A DNA stretch of 64,000 nt, taken from assembly GCF_001625195.1 (NCBI RefSeq), contig NC_054389.1:9730520-9794519 (forward strand). Reading direction: 5' to 3'. This DNA is from Drechmeria coniospora. Its lineage: Eukaryota; Ascomycota; Sordariomycetes; Hypocreales; Ophiocordycipitaceae. Below are positions 45,763-56,364 of the stretch, piece after piece; within the stretch, counting starts at the first letter, position 1; each line of letters begins with the position of its first letter. A model generated the notes under the pieces. The model had not been told where the DNA came from and did not search any database. It saw nothing but the letters and a program-made list of their open reading frames with translations. Position numbers and translations under genes: made by a program.

Positions 45763-48700
45763 ATGGCAGTTGAGGCCCCGTCGCCGGCCGCCTCGCAGTC
45801 CCAATCGACGCGGGGCGGCCGAGGCGGCCGAGGCGGTCGAGGCCGTGGAAGGGGTCGTGGCGGAAGAGGTCGTGGTGGCGGCCGTGGTGGCAAAGCAAAG
45901 GTCGGAATCGCCAAAGACAAAAACAACGGCAGCAGTTCCATGCGTGGGAGATTCAAGAATCTCAATGATCCGCGGGCCCAAGGAGCCTACGATCGTGGCC
46001 GGCACGTCAAGGACAACTACCACGCCCTCGTCGGCATTGTCAAACCCGCCTTGGGAGAGCTGGCGAGAAGAACGATTGAGTTCCTCAAGAGCCGTGCAGA
46101 TGCCCACAAGGACTATGACGAAACTGCAATCGTCGAAGCTGACCTGGACGAGAGACTGCGCAACGCAAACGCCGTCTCAGCGACACGCTATGACTGGGAC
46201 ACGACGCTGGCCGATCGATCGCTGCAAATGGAGCAGGCGACGATTCGTGGCGAGTATGAGGTATGTTCCTTCCTCATGCTGGCTGAACTCTCTTCTCCCT
46301 CCATCTCATCCACCCCATCCATCCATCCATCCACCCATTCACCCATCCCCAATCCATCCCCAATCCATCCCCAATCCATCCCCAATCCATCCCCAGTTCA
46401 TCCTCAATCCATCTCCAGTCCTTCCCCCATCCAGCCCCAATCCATGCCTGCAACACCGATCCCTAGTGACACCAACCCTGCCCGTTGCGTTTTTCTCCTC
46501 TCCTTTCCTCTCCTCCTCGTTCCCAAACGAAACTTCTTGTTGCACATGCTCTACCGATCAACATCGTCGTATTTGTTGGCGACGAGATGCAAACAACCAC
46601 ACCAAGACTGAGACTGACTGCGTGACACAGAACCAAGTAGAGGATCTGCGCGAAAGGTACTATGATGGAGTGCTGAACAGGCTTCGCACCCTCGAGGCCC
46701 TGCATGACAAGGGTCTCCCGATCGATGTAAGTCTTGGACCTCCAATTCGGGATGCCTCCCAGGTCTGAAGTCTCATTCTCGTCGGCGTCGGGGCTAATCT
46801 GCTTGCCAAAGATCCGTGATGAGCGCTTCGAGTACAAGCTCGTCGAGGATGATGATCTCGACGAGTTTGGCCTCTGCGAGGAGTACAAGGACGGCCATCT
46901 CGTTCCCTTCCCGGCCAGGGTTGAGGGCACCAAGAAGTGGGAGCTTCGCCTGCAGTTGGAGCAGGAGCTGAGGAACGAAAAGGCCAACAAGGCGGCCGCA
47001 CTCCGCGAGGCCAGAAGCAACAAGGGTGCCGACGCTGGAACTGCTAAGCGGAGGGCCCAGGATCAGGTCGACAATCAGCCCGCGCCCAAGAGGGCCACGC
47101 GTACATCGGCGAGGCTGGCGGCGGCCAGCCTCTCCGATGCCGCTCCGGCCAAGGGTCTGCTCGCTGCAGCTCAGGAGGCTGCCGGGGAGACCGAGGCACC
47201 CGATGTGGAGGATTCCACTCCCGGAACCCCCCAGCTGGAGATCCCCCCCGATGGCGATTATGCACCCAAAGGGACCGTCACCGACAAGGATGCCTACGGC
47301 GTTTGCTCCGTCGAGTACAGGAGCGATTTGAAGCAAATCTTTCACCGGCGCTTCATGGCTCCCAACATCCAAGACTTTGAACCGCACGAGATTGGTTTCC
47401 GGGATTCCAAGAACGACAAGGAAAGGCAAGGCGAAAAAGTGTGGCCCATGAACCCTTGGAGCGGTTCGCCAAACAGACCCTACGCATTCATCGACCATAG
47501 AGTGGTCGACTATGATTCCTCAACTCTTGGACCGGAAGACTATGACCAGAGGCTGGTCGAAAAACATCGACTGCATCCTTCGCTTGGCATTTTCCTCCCA
47601 ACCAGCCGCAACGAGCAGGAACCACCCTCGCCTTACGTCTTGCCGGGAAGACCGCTTCTTTTCGTCGGAAAGCCGTCCGGCCGCATTTCCTTCTCCTCGC
47701 GCTCCTTCCTCGACACGACGAACCAGCGTAGCGCCGACGAGGCGCCGCTTAGAGCCCGCATGCGTGCCCGACTGCGTCGGCTGTGCAGGAGGGAGGGCTA
47801 TGACGCCGAGGACATGGCAGTGTCCGATTTCATTGCCTCTGGCGCCGAAATTCGTGCCAAGTCTCTTGGAACCGCCAAGGATGACCTCCACACACCCCAA
47901 CTGTCTGAGCCGGGAAAACCTACGCCAGAGGAACCCGCGGAAGCTGCCGAGGATGTCGTCACCGAACCTAGGGGAGAAGATGCCATATCGGGCCTGGCCG
48001 TTCTGGCGTATGCCACGGCCTATGAGGAGGCCAAGGACGTCACTCGCAGCACCCCGACCACGAAGGCACCGCGGTATGATGCGATTCGCGACATCTACAC
48101 CTCCAAACCGGAGCCTACTGCCGCGCCGGATGATGACCCGCTCAGGATCAACGTGCTCGCCGAGGTCTGCCATGTCGCACCGCGCCCGCTTGATGCCGCC
48201 TACCACGATGGCGATGGAGAAGCTCCTGTGGTTCCCAAAGCGCCCTCCGCTCCCGCCGCTTCTGCTGCTCCTGCCGCTCCCGCCGCCCCCCCAACTCCAG
48301 CGCCCCCCACAGCGATCGCCGCTCCCCCGGCTACCACGGCCACCACGGCCATCAAGGCTACCACGGCCACCGCGGCTACCGCGGCTACCACGGCTACCAC
48401 GGCCACCACGGCCACCGCGGCTACCACGGCCACCACGGCCACCACGGCCACCACGGCCACCGCAGCTACCATGGCCACCACGGCCACCACGGCCACCACG
48501 GCCACCATGGCCACCACGGCTACCACGGCCACCACGGCGGCCACCACGGCTCCCGCGACCCCCGCGACCCCCGCAGCCCCCATCACTGCCCATGGACACA
48601 AAGCGCCGGTCGACCAGCCGGCCGTCCACGAGCACTCAATGCCGTACACGCCAGCCCAGCCAAGGGAGCCGAACCCTGTGTCCTCGGTTAGGAGCGTCAG

Positions 48701-49712
48701 TCTAACGGGCGCAGAGCCTCGTGGCCACCCTGTTCAACCGCAGAATCCTATCATGCAACCTCTTTCACAGCCGAGGCCCTCCGAGTTCCAACCGCAGCTT
48801 CCTTCCCTTGGTCATTCCATGGCGAACCGAAACTCGTACTTCGGAACGCTTGGCTACACCCCTCAGGACCACCGCGATGCTCATTTTCAGTCGCCTCGCC
48901 CCGTGGAACATGATTATCCTTCCAGAGGAGTGCCGTCGTACACGAGAGAAGCACCCGCGCCAGCCACGCCATCGTACGGTAACCAGCTCTACTGGCCCCA
49001 GCAGGCCCAGGCTTCCGCCCTGGCAGCTGATACGATGAAGCATCAGTACCCGCCACATTCCGCCGCCGCAGGTGCCTCGCATTCCAGAAACCCCTTTTCG
49101 CACAATGCAAGCACGGAGCCGCTGCCCCCCCTGCGCCCCCCTCGTGGCCGCAACCACTCGATGCCAGACGAATCCATGCACGATGCAGGCATGCGCTCCA
49201 ATCCACACAGGAGCATGAGCGCTTATTATACCCCGGCGCCGGCTCGTGGCTTCAGAGGCTACCCAGAGTTGCATCATGCTACATCCCTGCAGCCTCTTGG
49301 TTCGGCGAGGATACTGCCCAACCCGCAAGGGTTCATGGGATCGTCTCCCTCTCAGCCATTTGCCTCTCAGCACCAGCAGGTGCTGTCTCCCACCTTTGGC
49401 CATGGGACTCCTATCTCTGGCCACATGTCTCGGCAGAGCCCACCCGGAACGCCCTTGGGAGTTCAGCATCCCGATGATGCTGGAAACGCCAAGTACCGAA
49501 AACTGCAACCCGCGCCGGTGCCTGCCCATCGGACTTGGCCCAACAAGCCGGAACTGAAGACGATATTTTACGACCACAAGGAGACTGGATCTTCGGCGGC
49601 GCTGCCCAATTCGGGACCGACGCAGATCCGAGGCTGGAATGTCAATCAACCTCGAAAACGGAGCAAGCAAGATCGATCGGATTCTGCCAATGATAGGGAT
49701 GACTCCAGATAG
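45763..49712 (+). CDS. Large RGG-box protein of unknown function (possibly truncated by a TAG)
   Basis: Exons are 45763-46260, 46631-46726 and 46812-49712, giving 1164 residues. An N-terminal RGG box (about 17-45) suggests RNA binding. It is followed by a conserved-looking helical region (GRFKNLNDPRAQGAYDRGRH..., RYDWDTTLADRSLQME..., RYYDGVLNRLRTLEAL...). Then come a Lys/Arg-rich coiled stretch and the segment ICSVEYRSDLKQIFHRRFM-like (about 380-400). A Thr/Ala repeat (about 850-925) is encoded by 9-bp units, and the tail is Pro/Ser/Gln-rich. Intron 1 (370 bp) is unusually long and carries a minisatellite; its 5' part is open in frame. The TAG at 49710 is followed by 185 open codons in the same frame. 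I do not recognise the family. Confidence 0.8.
46315..46425 (+). repeat. Minisatellite in intron 1 of the RGG-box gene
   Basis: CATC-type repeats (CATCCATCCATCCACCC) pass into about five 11-bp units of the form CCAATCCATCC, with diverged copies beyond. It lies wholly inside the 370-bp intron (46261-46630). Confidence 0.85.
48330..48560 (+). repeat. 9-bp coding repeat (ACCACGGCC)n
   Basis: About 230 bp of the unit ACCACGGCC/ACCACGGCT with occasional ACCGCGGCT, ACCGCAGCT and ACCATGGCC. It encodes Thr-Thr-Ala with interspersed Ala-Ala and Met. The unit length is a multiple of three, so copy-number change keeps the frame. The antisense frames through it are also open (Gly/Arg-rich or Val/Ala-rich) and are artefacts. 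Confidence 0.9.
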
Positions 49713-50267
49713 AATCAGGATGCCCCTTCGGTCGGTTCCGCTTCATACACCCACGCGACGAAGATGAACCTGTCTCGGTCGATGCCTGGTCTTCCCGCCC
49801 TCCGCGAGATGAAGCCGCACCCACGGCCTGGCGCAAGGATGGCGGCGGCCGCCCCTGGTTCGGAATTCGGACTGTCGCCCGAGCTTGGAAGCCTTGCCAT
49901 GCTTGGGTTTGGTGCCATCGATACCGCTTGCTCTGCAGTTTTACGACGTCCAATCGGCGCCGTCGAAGCAGGTTTCGCACCAACTCAGACTCCGCGACCT
50001 CGCATCCGCCTTGTCGGGACTCGGTCACTGGCCTTGGCTCCCCCCAGAGCACCGACGGTTGGTGAAAACGATGACGAATCACGTGTAGGGAAAGATGGCA
50101 CGAACAGGATCGTGCCCGATTCGAATGCTTCCGTTCCGTCTGACATGGTCGTCGTCTTCCCAGGCCTAACAAGTCACCGCACGAATTGCATTACCGTTGC
50201 CGCTTCTGAACCCGAGTTGGACCGCCCCCTCAAAAGGCGTCTTCGCACTCGCAAGGGCAAGGAGTAG
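49713..50267 (+). other. In-frame 185-codon continuation after the TAG
   Basis: Directly after TAG 49710-49712 the same frame stays open to TAG 50265-50267. It reads as natural protein (NQDAPSVGSASYTHATK, RSMPGLPALREMKPHPRPGA, and a basic end RPLKRRLRTRKGKE that resembles a nuclear signal). This looks like the original C-terminus of the upstream protein, separated by one nonsense codon. CAG to TAG is one transition. An assembly error, a cryptic intron skipping the stop, or readthrough are alternatives. Confidence 0.55.
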
Positions 50268-51147
50268 TACTGGATCACTCGGTGTATACTGACGATTCGC
50301 ATTTTAACTTCATCGTCTTCCTCTATGTCGGTCTTGCTCAGTGACAAGAATTTTCTACCATGTGTTTGGCTTCACATGACCAATCCAAAAATCAAATGTG
50401 GACGGCCCAACGATACAGCTTGGTTTCCGCCCTTGACATCGAGTCAACTACCCATCAACCGAAAGACACATCGTTCTCAATGATGGCCACTATTCATGCA
50501 TCTGCGACACGCGTAGTTCTCTGCGTCAGGCCCTTGGGCTTTGCAAAGCCTCTCAGCGTCGCTCATTCACCGTACGTCAGCTCAACCGGATTGTGTTGGA
50601 TCATACCAGTGCCGATAAAAAGAAGAGGAATGGAAAAGATGAGGAAAATGGAGAGGTTGGTGTTTGAATATACTTATGTACAGAGCAACGACGAGACTGC
50701 TGGCGCAAGGATAGGACGGAAACGATGTGTTCACACTCGGACTCTAGCGGTCAGGGAGCGGGCCTCCTTGGATACAAGCTTGCGATCTGTTGGCATACAG
50801 ACAAAGCAATCGCCTGCGAGCAGGAGAGGCGTTGCGGCTTAAGCGGACAGAGAGTTGCATGGCAAAAAAGTACTTTCCGAATTTCATACTCATCGAGCAA
50901 CACCTAATATAGACTTCATCAAGAATTCTGTGCCCGATTCATGATGGCGTCATTTCATGCCAGCCGATGTACTCGCTATCCATCGGTCGTCCCATGCACG
51001 TGCACGTTCTCGGTTATGCCTGAATTCAAAGCGCCTGCGCGCCTGCAGTCGCCCGCCAGGTGCGGGCTGATCCCCCTGTGCGCCGTCCGCTTCTCCCGCG
51101 CGGCAGGGAAGTGATGGACATGGACATCCACGCAAGGCCTCAGCGCG
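50268..51147. other. Convergent spacer, no gene seen
   Basis: 3'-3' spacer between the RGG-box gene and AOS1. Short frames only, no GTAC island. Confidence 0.5.
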
Positions 51148-52458
51148 TCAAACACCCAGCCCCACGGGCGCTCCGAGGCCAGGGATGCCGGATGCAGCGG
51201 CCGGGCCGTCGACGGTGGCATCGGCGCCGTTGGGGACAAGGCCGGTCCCACCACCTCCTAGCGACAGCTGACTGGCGCCGAGGACTCCGTCGGGGTGGAG
51301 GGCGTACATGGGGGCCTCCATGGTGTCGCCGTTGAAGACGACCATGTTCTGGATGGGCTGCTGCGTCTGACCCAGGACGTTGATGACATCCTGGGCGAGC
51401 TGGCCGCCGAGGATGGCGGCGACGGGTGCAAATTCGCCGCCCAGGTTCTGCAGGAAGCTGCGGAGGAACTCTGGCCGCAGCGACTCGCTCGGCAGGCCGA
51501 GGGCCTTGTGCTTCTGCGTGGCGATTTGGGTGAAGAGCTTGAGATCGTCGCGGTTGGAGGGCAGGGCGCCGGCCTTTCGCTGCATGAAGACCCAGAGGGC
51601 ACGGAGGCAGGGGAGAGCGGGGGTGACGCCCCGCAGCCGCCGTTTCGACTTGGTATACTCGTCGGGCAGGGCGGCGAGGTCGCTGGCGAGGAACCAGGTG
51701 GAATAGAGCTCGCGCTTGGTGACGGACTCGATCGTCCGGGCCCCGTCCTTTCTCGTCTGGACGCGGATGACGGAGCGGGTGGGGGTCTCCTGCTTGAGCT
51801 CGGTGGCGACGTTGCCGAGGTCGCGCTCGATGACGTACTCGTGCTCGATGAGGTCGCTGAAGATGAAGCCGTAAAGGCCGTGGGTGCCGGCGGCGTAGAA
51901 GGACTTGCCGTTGATGCGCGTCGCCGTGTTGATGATGTTGAAGGTGTCGGGGTCAAGGTCGGTGGCGATGACGACGTCAAAGGCGGCAAAGTAGCTGGGG
52001 CCCTTGGCGGTGACGGCCTCGGCGTCGACGTGGACTCGAACGCGGGGGTTGAGCTTTCGAAGGGCGTCGCCGGCGATCTCGGCGCGCTTCTGGCCGACGG
52101 GATTGTCGGGCTCGGAGAGGAGGAACTGGGCGGCGAGGTCCGTCTCGGCGACGAGAGCACCGTCGAGCAGGGTGATGGAGCCGACGCCGGCGAGGACGAG
52201 GTTTTTGGCTACCTCGTTGGCGAGGGCGCGCATGTTGATGAGGAGGATGCTGGCGTCTTGAATCTTGGCCTGGGCAGCCAAGCCCCAGAGACGAATCTGG
52301 CGGTCATACTGGGCTATTTCGTCTGCAGCGAGAGTTAGAGCGCACATGCTGGCGGATGGTCGCTTGAGCTGTGAAGTTAAGCAGGCTGCAGCCTGTGTGG
52401 GTGAAGGGGGAGGCCTACCTGCGGACACGGCAGCGGCAGGTGGAGGATGCGAGGCCAT
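51148..52458 (-). CDS. AOS1: SUMO-activating enzyme subunit 1 (AOS1)
   Basis: Exons are 52458-52419 and 52322-51148, giving 404 residues. The 96-bp intron (GTAGGC...CTCTAAC...CTGCAG) is a multiple of three without stops, so an unspliced frame is also open. Splicing yields MASHPPPAAAVSADEIAQYDRQIRLWG, which places the conserved YDRQIRLWG right after a short tail as in E1-type proteins. Further ThiF/E1 motifs: ILLINMRALANEVAKNLVLAGVGSITLLD, then the adenylation-fold residues of DLAAQFLL, and the C-terminal FAPVAAILGGQLAQDVINVL and MVVFNGDTMEAPMYAL. AOS1 pairs with UBA2 to adenylate SUMO; as expected for this half there is no catalytic Cys domain. The Gly/Pro/Ala-rich C-terminal tail is unusual. 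Convergent with the RGG-box gene. Confidence 0.93.
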   Translation of the reverse strand: MASHPPPAAAVSAGRPPPSPTQAAACLTSQLKRPSASMCALTLAADEIAQYDRQIRLWGLAAQAKIQDASILLINMRALANEVAKNLVLAGVGSITLLDGALVAETDLAAQFLLSEPDNPVGQKRAEIAGDALRKLNPRVRVHVDAEAVTAKGPSYFAAFDVVIATDLDPDTFNIINTATRINGKSFYAAGTHGLYGFIFSDLIEHEYVIERDLGNVATELKQETPTRSVIRVQTRKDGARTIESVTKRELYSTWFLASDLAALPDEYTKSKRRLRGVTPALPCLRALWVFMQRKAGALPSNRDDLKLFTQIATQKHKALGLPSESLRPEFLRSFLQNLGGEFAPVAAILGGQLAQDVINVLGQTQQPIQNMVVFNGDTMEAPMYALHPDGVLGASQLSLGGGGTGLVPNGADATVDGPAAASGIPGLGAPVGLGV

Positions 52459-55400
52459 GCTGCTGTTGAGGGAGATGGTATGACGACGCGTGTGGGAAAG
52501 CACGGTGGCGGCTCAGCTTGCGATGGAGCTGGTGATGACGAGTTGACGCATAGGATCTGCGGAGGGCCGTACTCTGTACTTGATGTACATGTACCCTCAA
52601 GAACTGCGTACAGTACTGTAGACTGACTGTACTTACTAGGGACTTGTGCACTGTACGGAGTACATGTACTGTACTTGCAGCTGTAAGTACTGTAAGTACT
52701 GTAAGTAAGTAAGTTGCACACGTTCATGTGCTTGCACCGGTGAGCGCGACAAAGTACAAGTACAAGTAATATCAGTTGTGCATGCACTTATTACGCACCA
52801 GTAGGCGTCATGTTCGCTGAACCGCGAAAGAATGCTACTTCCTGTCTATATCTGTGAACGAACAATTCTGCTGGCCAAGTAATTACTGCGATGTCGGGGC
52901 GCTGACGTAAGGCGCACTGTGGTATCCAGGGGAGGGGAGGGGGGGGGGGCGGATGGGGAAGCAAAGGCCTACGCCTACTAGGTGCACATGGCGAATTTTC
53001 TATATGGCCGATACAGCATCCTCGATTCGTTTCTCATGCACCTAATCACTCACTCCTAATACTTGGTCGCCAGCTCTGCTCGAGGTGCAACGTTGGCCAT
53101 GTTTGTCGTTGGCAGTTGCCACCGACAACGTGAATCCCCTCCTGGCAGGCAACCCAAACATTCGATCGTCTCAGAACCATCGACTGTCTGTTACTTGTCC
53201 ATTATATTCGGCACCACACAAACCTGCGCCGAGATATTCTTGCACGTGTACCGGCGTCATCACGACTGGATGCCTGCGGCATTCCGCTTCCAGTTATGGA
53301 AAGGGTATCCATCATGATGTCCCGAGCACGGCAGTGAGTGTTTTCATTGACATACAGAGTATCTCGAATGTCAGGAGATATGCTATATGAGGCCATCACG
53401 CGACTATTCCTCCTGCATAATTTCAGGTGGCGCGTGCCACGCTTATATGAATGGATTTGTATCTAAGTTGATGGCGGCCGGGAGTGAACATGTGGAGATG
53501 AATGTTGCCAACGTGAAAATGTCTCTCGACACCGCCTGGCTCCTTCCGGGCATTTACACATGTCAGCATTGATGCAGGCCTCCCAAATTAGCCCAATAAA
53601 TAGGCAAGTGTGGATGTATGTCTTGAACTGCGGAAGATGACATTCAATGGGTCGATCATGGAGTCTAAAAAGGTCACGGAAGACGACGGATACGAGCGTC
53701 GATGCAAACCCCTGCGGGCTGTATGGCAAGTGAGCTTGTTGCGCTTCGATGAGCTCGAACACACGCATTGAAGCACAAAGTCATTATTGTCAAGTAGGTG
53801 TACATAGTAGCTGTATATTGGCACGTTTGTGCAACATGCCAGTTCTCTTGGAGCACACGAATAAGGCATGCGCTATATCGCTGCAAGTACGGAGTATCAG
53901 TATTAAGTAGTATTCTGTGCGGAGAAATTCCAGGTATTGCCTGCTGGACCGTCTTGCGCAGGTACTTGTAACCGTAGGCGAACTGTTCAGGTCCCGTAAC
54001 TTGGTGCAGTGCAACTATTACGGTGCAGTCATTACTGGACAGGTATTACTGTACGTACCTACTCCTTGGTACCTAGTAAGTACTAGGTACTGTAGGTGTA
54101 CGGAGTACGGAGTACAGTACATGTAATTACATGCGTTAGTTGTTAATAGTCCGATGAAACCGCCCCGCACGTCCCGCCGCCAGCCGCCGCCACCACAGGT
54201 TAGCGGCCGCGAAGTGTGCGCGACGAGCAAGCAGCAGCTTCCCTGCACACCGAGCCCCCACGGTAAGACGATGCCTGGATTGTTCAATATTGTGCCAGAG
54301 AAATATTGGCGGTATCCTTGCTGCAAAGGAGTGGTGCATACGGAGTACAATGATACCACATGGGGTATAGTTGCTTCGTAAGCATACTGCACATGCAGTT
54401 GTACAAGTAGCGTGATATAGGAGAAGTACTTGCCTGTACTTGTGAGAGAAATGCACGAAGAGTTCATTTCCTCAAAAATGTTCAGCTATTACATGTACTC
54501 CGTACGGGGAAGAATTAATTCAGCGAGGGCGCTCGGTTTTGTTGGAAATTTGGAATACAACTACGGACAAAAATTCGGCCATTCCAGCAAAGAGTCGGCG
54601 TTGTCAATGGCACAACCAGGTTTACGTTGGATGGTACTAGCCGTATCTGGTTGTAGATGTATACTTGGACAGCCGCCTATTGCCGCTTTCAGCAGCGCAG
54701 TGGTACCAACCGCACAGCATGCAACCGCTTGCAGCGAGCCAAAGGGACCTAAAACTCGCAGAGATCTCGTGCACCTCGCGGAACAAGAACAAAAGGGGAT
54801 ACCTCAATATTTACTTGGGGGCCAATGCTGGCTGTAACGAAATGACTGCCGCGTCGCTCATGATGCTCGTACCCAGGCAGCTTGCGAGGACATGGTTCTC
54901 GCTTGCTACTTTTCGTCATGCCTTGTGCTCTCTGTACTAATCACTAGCGTAGAGGCTGAACAGCATTTCAATCAGGTCGCTTGTCGCAATCATTGAAGCG
55001 TTTGTTCGCCACGCAGCACCGGCAAGACACGAACACTGACTGCTGCGGGGGAATAAATGCAAGAATAGTACTCCGTAAGTACAACTACACCATCAGTGTA
55101 CTTCCTATTAAACTATTACTGAAGTTAAAAGAGAGTACTTCGTTCAACACGTACTTAGTTCTCCGTACTCCGTACGTGTACAGGCACTGCCGGTGTACTT
55201 ACTTTGGGGCGCACCTAGTACTAGGTATACTGTAAGTAACTTGTACTTTTACGGAGTACGCAGTGCGACCATCTATTACTTAGTAGGTAAGTAGTTGCAA
55301 ATATTAGTAGAAGTGGCAAGTACTTGCATCTTTGGTTAGTATCAACGAGGAGGGTAGCCAGGTGGAGGTGGACTCGCTGGTCTGGTGGAGTCAGGTCCAG

Positions 55401-56364
55401 TTTCAGCAAGTGAGGAATAACAAACGGAACCAAAACGACCTGAAGTCGGGCTCTCTGCCTGCAGCCAGCCAGCCGTCAGCAGTGAAGCAGCACCTGCTGA
55501 CGCTCGACGCCACCAGCGCGTCGAGGCTCCATCCCATCCCAACGGCCACCGTCCGCCCACCTGGATTCATTCGCACCCCAAACCTTCTTTTTCCCTCTCC
55601 CCTTCATCCTGCATCCTCCGTCCTCCATCCTCCATCCTCCATCCTCCCGCCTCCGTCCTCCTCCATCCTCCATCTAGTATTCCGTACCCCGACCCCCCCC
55701 TGTCGACCCGACGGATGAGGCTCAACAAGCTAGCCTGTTGAGCGAATCGAAGCGAACGTCGGCCAGTGGCCTCTCCGTCGTCGTCCCGAGCCTTTCCGAG
55801 ACATCGGCCGCACACCGACTCGTCACCCTCATTTACGCGCTGCTCCTGGTGTGCCGCCTGTCTGCTGGTACCGCCTGGCCATCTCGCCGCAGCTGACCTC
55901 GTCAACGGCCACCCTAACCGGCCGACCCTCCACCGTGGCGTTGCCCGATGATAATGAAGCATCCTGGTGCTCGGCGAGCTGAGAACCGTCTTTCTTGACC
56001 CGTTGGTCACACCTACTCTCGTCTGGCTTCGCACCTACTTACGAGGCGCTCCAGGTCCCAGCTTCACCCCTCTCGAGCCTTCCGTTCGTCGCGGTGCCGC
56101 TTCGACGGATACCCCCCCATCCTCCACCGCCCGTCTTGGTCCGACTACGCACCGGCGACCTGGTGCGAATCGAGGCGAATCCTCGACAACGTCCGCTTCG
56201 GCGTCGCCGTCACTGCAGACGGTCGGTACCCGTGCGACCCGCTTCGTTCGGCCTGCCTCGGGCGTCGCTTCACGACAAGCACGACAAGCACCCTCGCCAA
56301 GACGAGGACGGTGCCGACTTGCCGCTGCGAGCTGCCACATTGCCGCCGTCGGCCACTGCGGGAC
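52459..56364. other. 3.9-kb divergent region with GTAC islands, AOS1 / conserved unknown gene
   Basis: No supportable gene. GTAC islands lie in two zones (52565-52765 and 53875-55330). A G homopolymer sits near 52939-52949. From 55480 to 56360 the DNA is a pyrimidine-rich leader with CCTCCATCCTCC repeats (about 55615-55675) and long but overlapping frames in all phases, none with domain content. Confidence 0.5.
52565..55330. repeat. GTAC islands between AOS1 and the 56-kb gene
   Basis: Exact 11-mers at 52653-52663, 54098-54108 overlapping 54105-54115, 54495-54505 and 55165-55175. GTAAGTACTGTAAGTACTGTAAGTAAGTAAG lies near 52684-52713. The blocks are 52565-52765, 53875-54130, 54330-54510 and 55055-55330, with ordinary sequence between. 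Confidence 0.75.

Noticed and set aside
45763..46611. 282-residue unspliced version of the RGG-box protein as the main product
   Set aside because: Canonical GTATGT donor and CAG acceptor with a downstream exon in phase; the tail encoded by the minisatellite is low-complexity.
47520..48635. Gly/Arg-rich 371-codon frame on the minus strand
   Set aside because: Antisense of the ACCACGGCC repeat and flanking coding exon; all frames through a 9-bp stop-free repeat are open.
52323..52372. Shorter 50-bp AOS1 intron ending at CACAG (52369)
   Set aside because: It would shift the frame and hit a stop; the 96-bp intron with the CTCTAAC branch site gives the expected protein.
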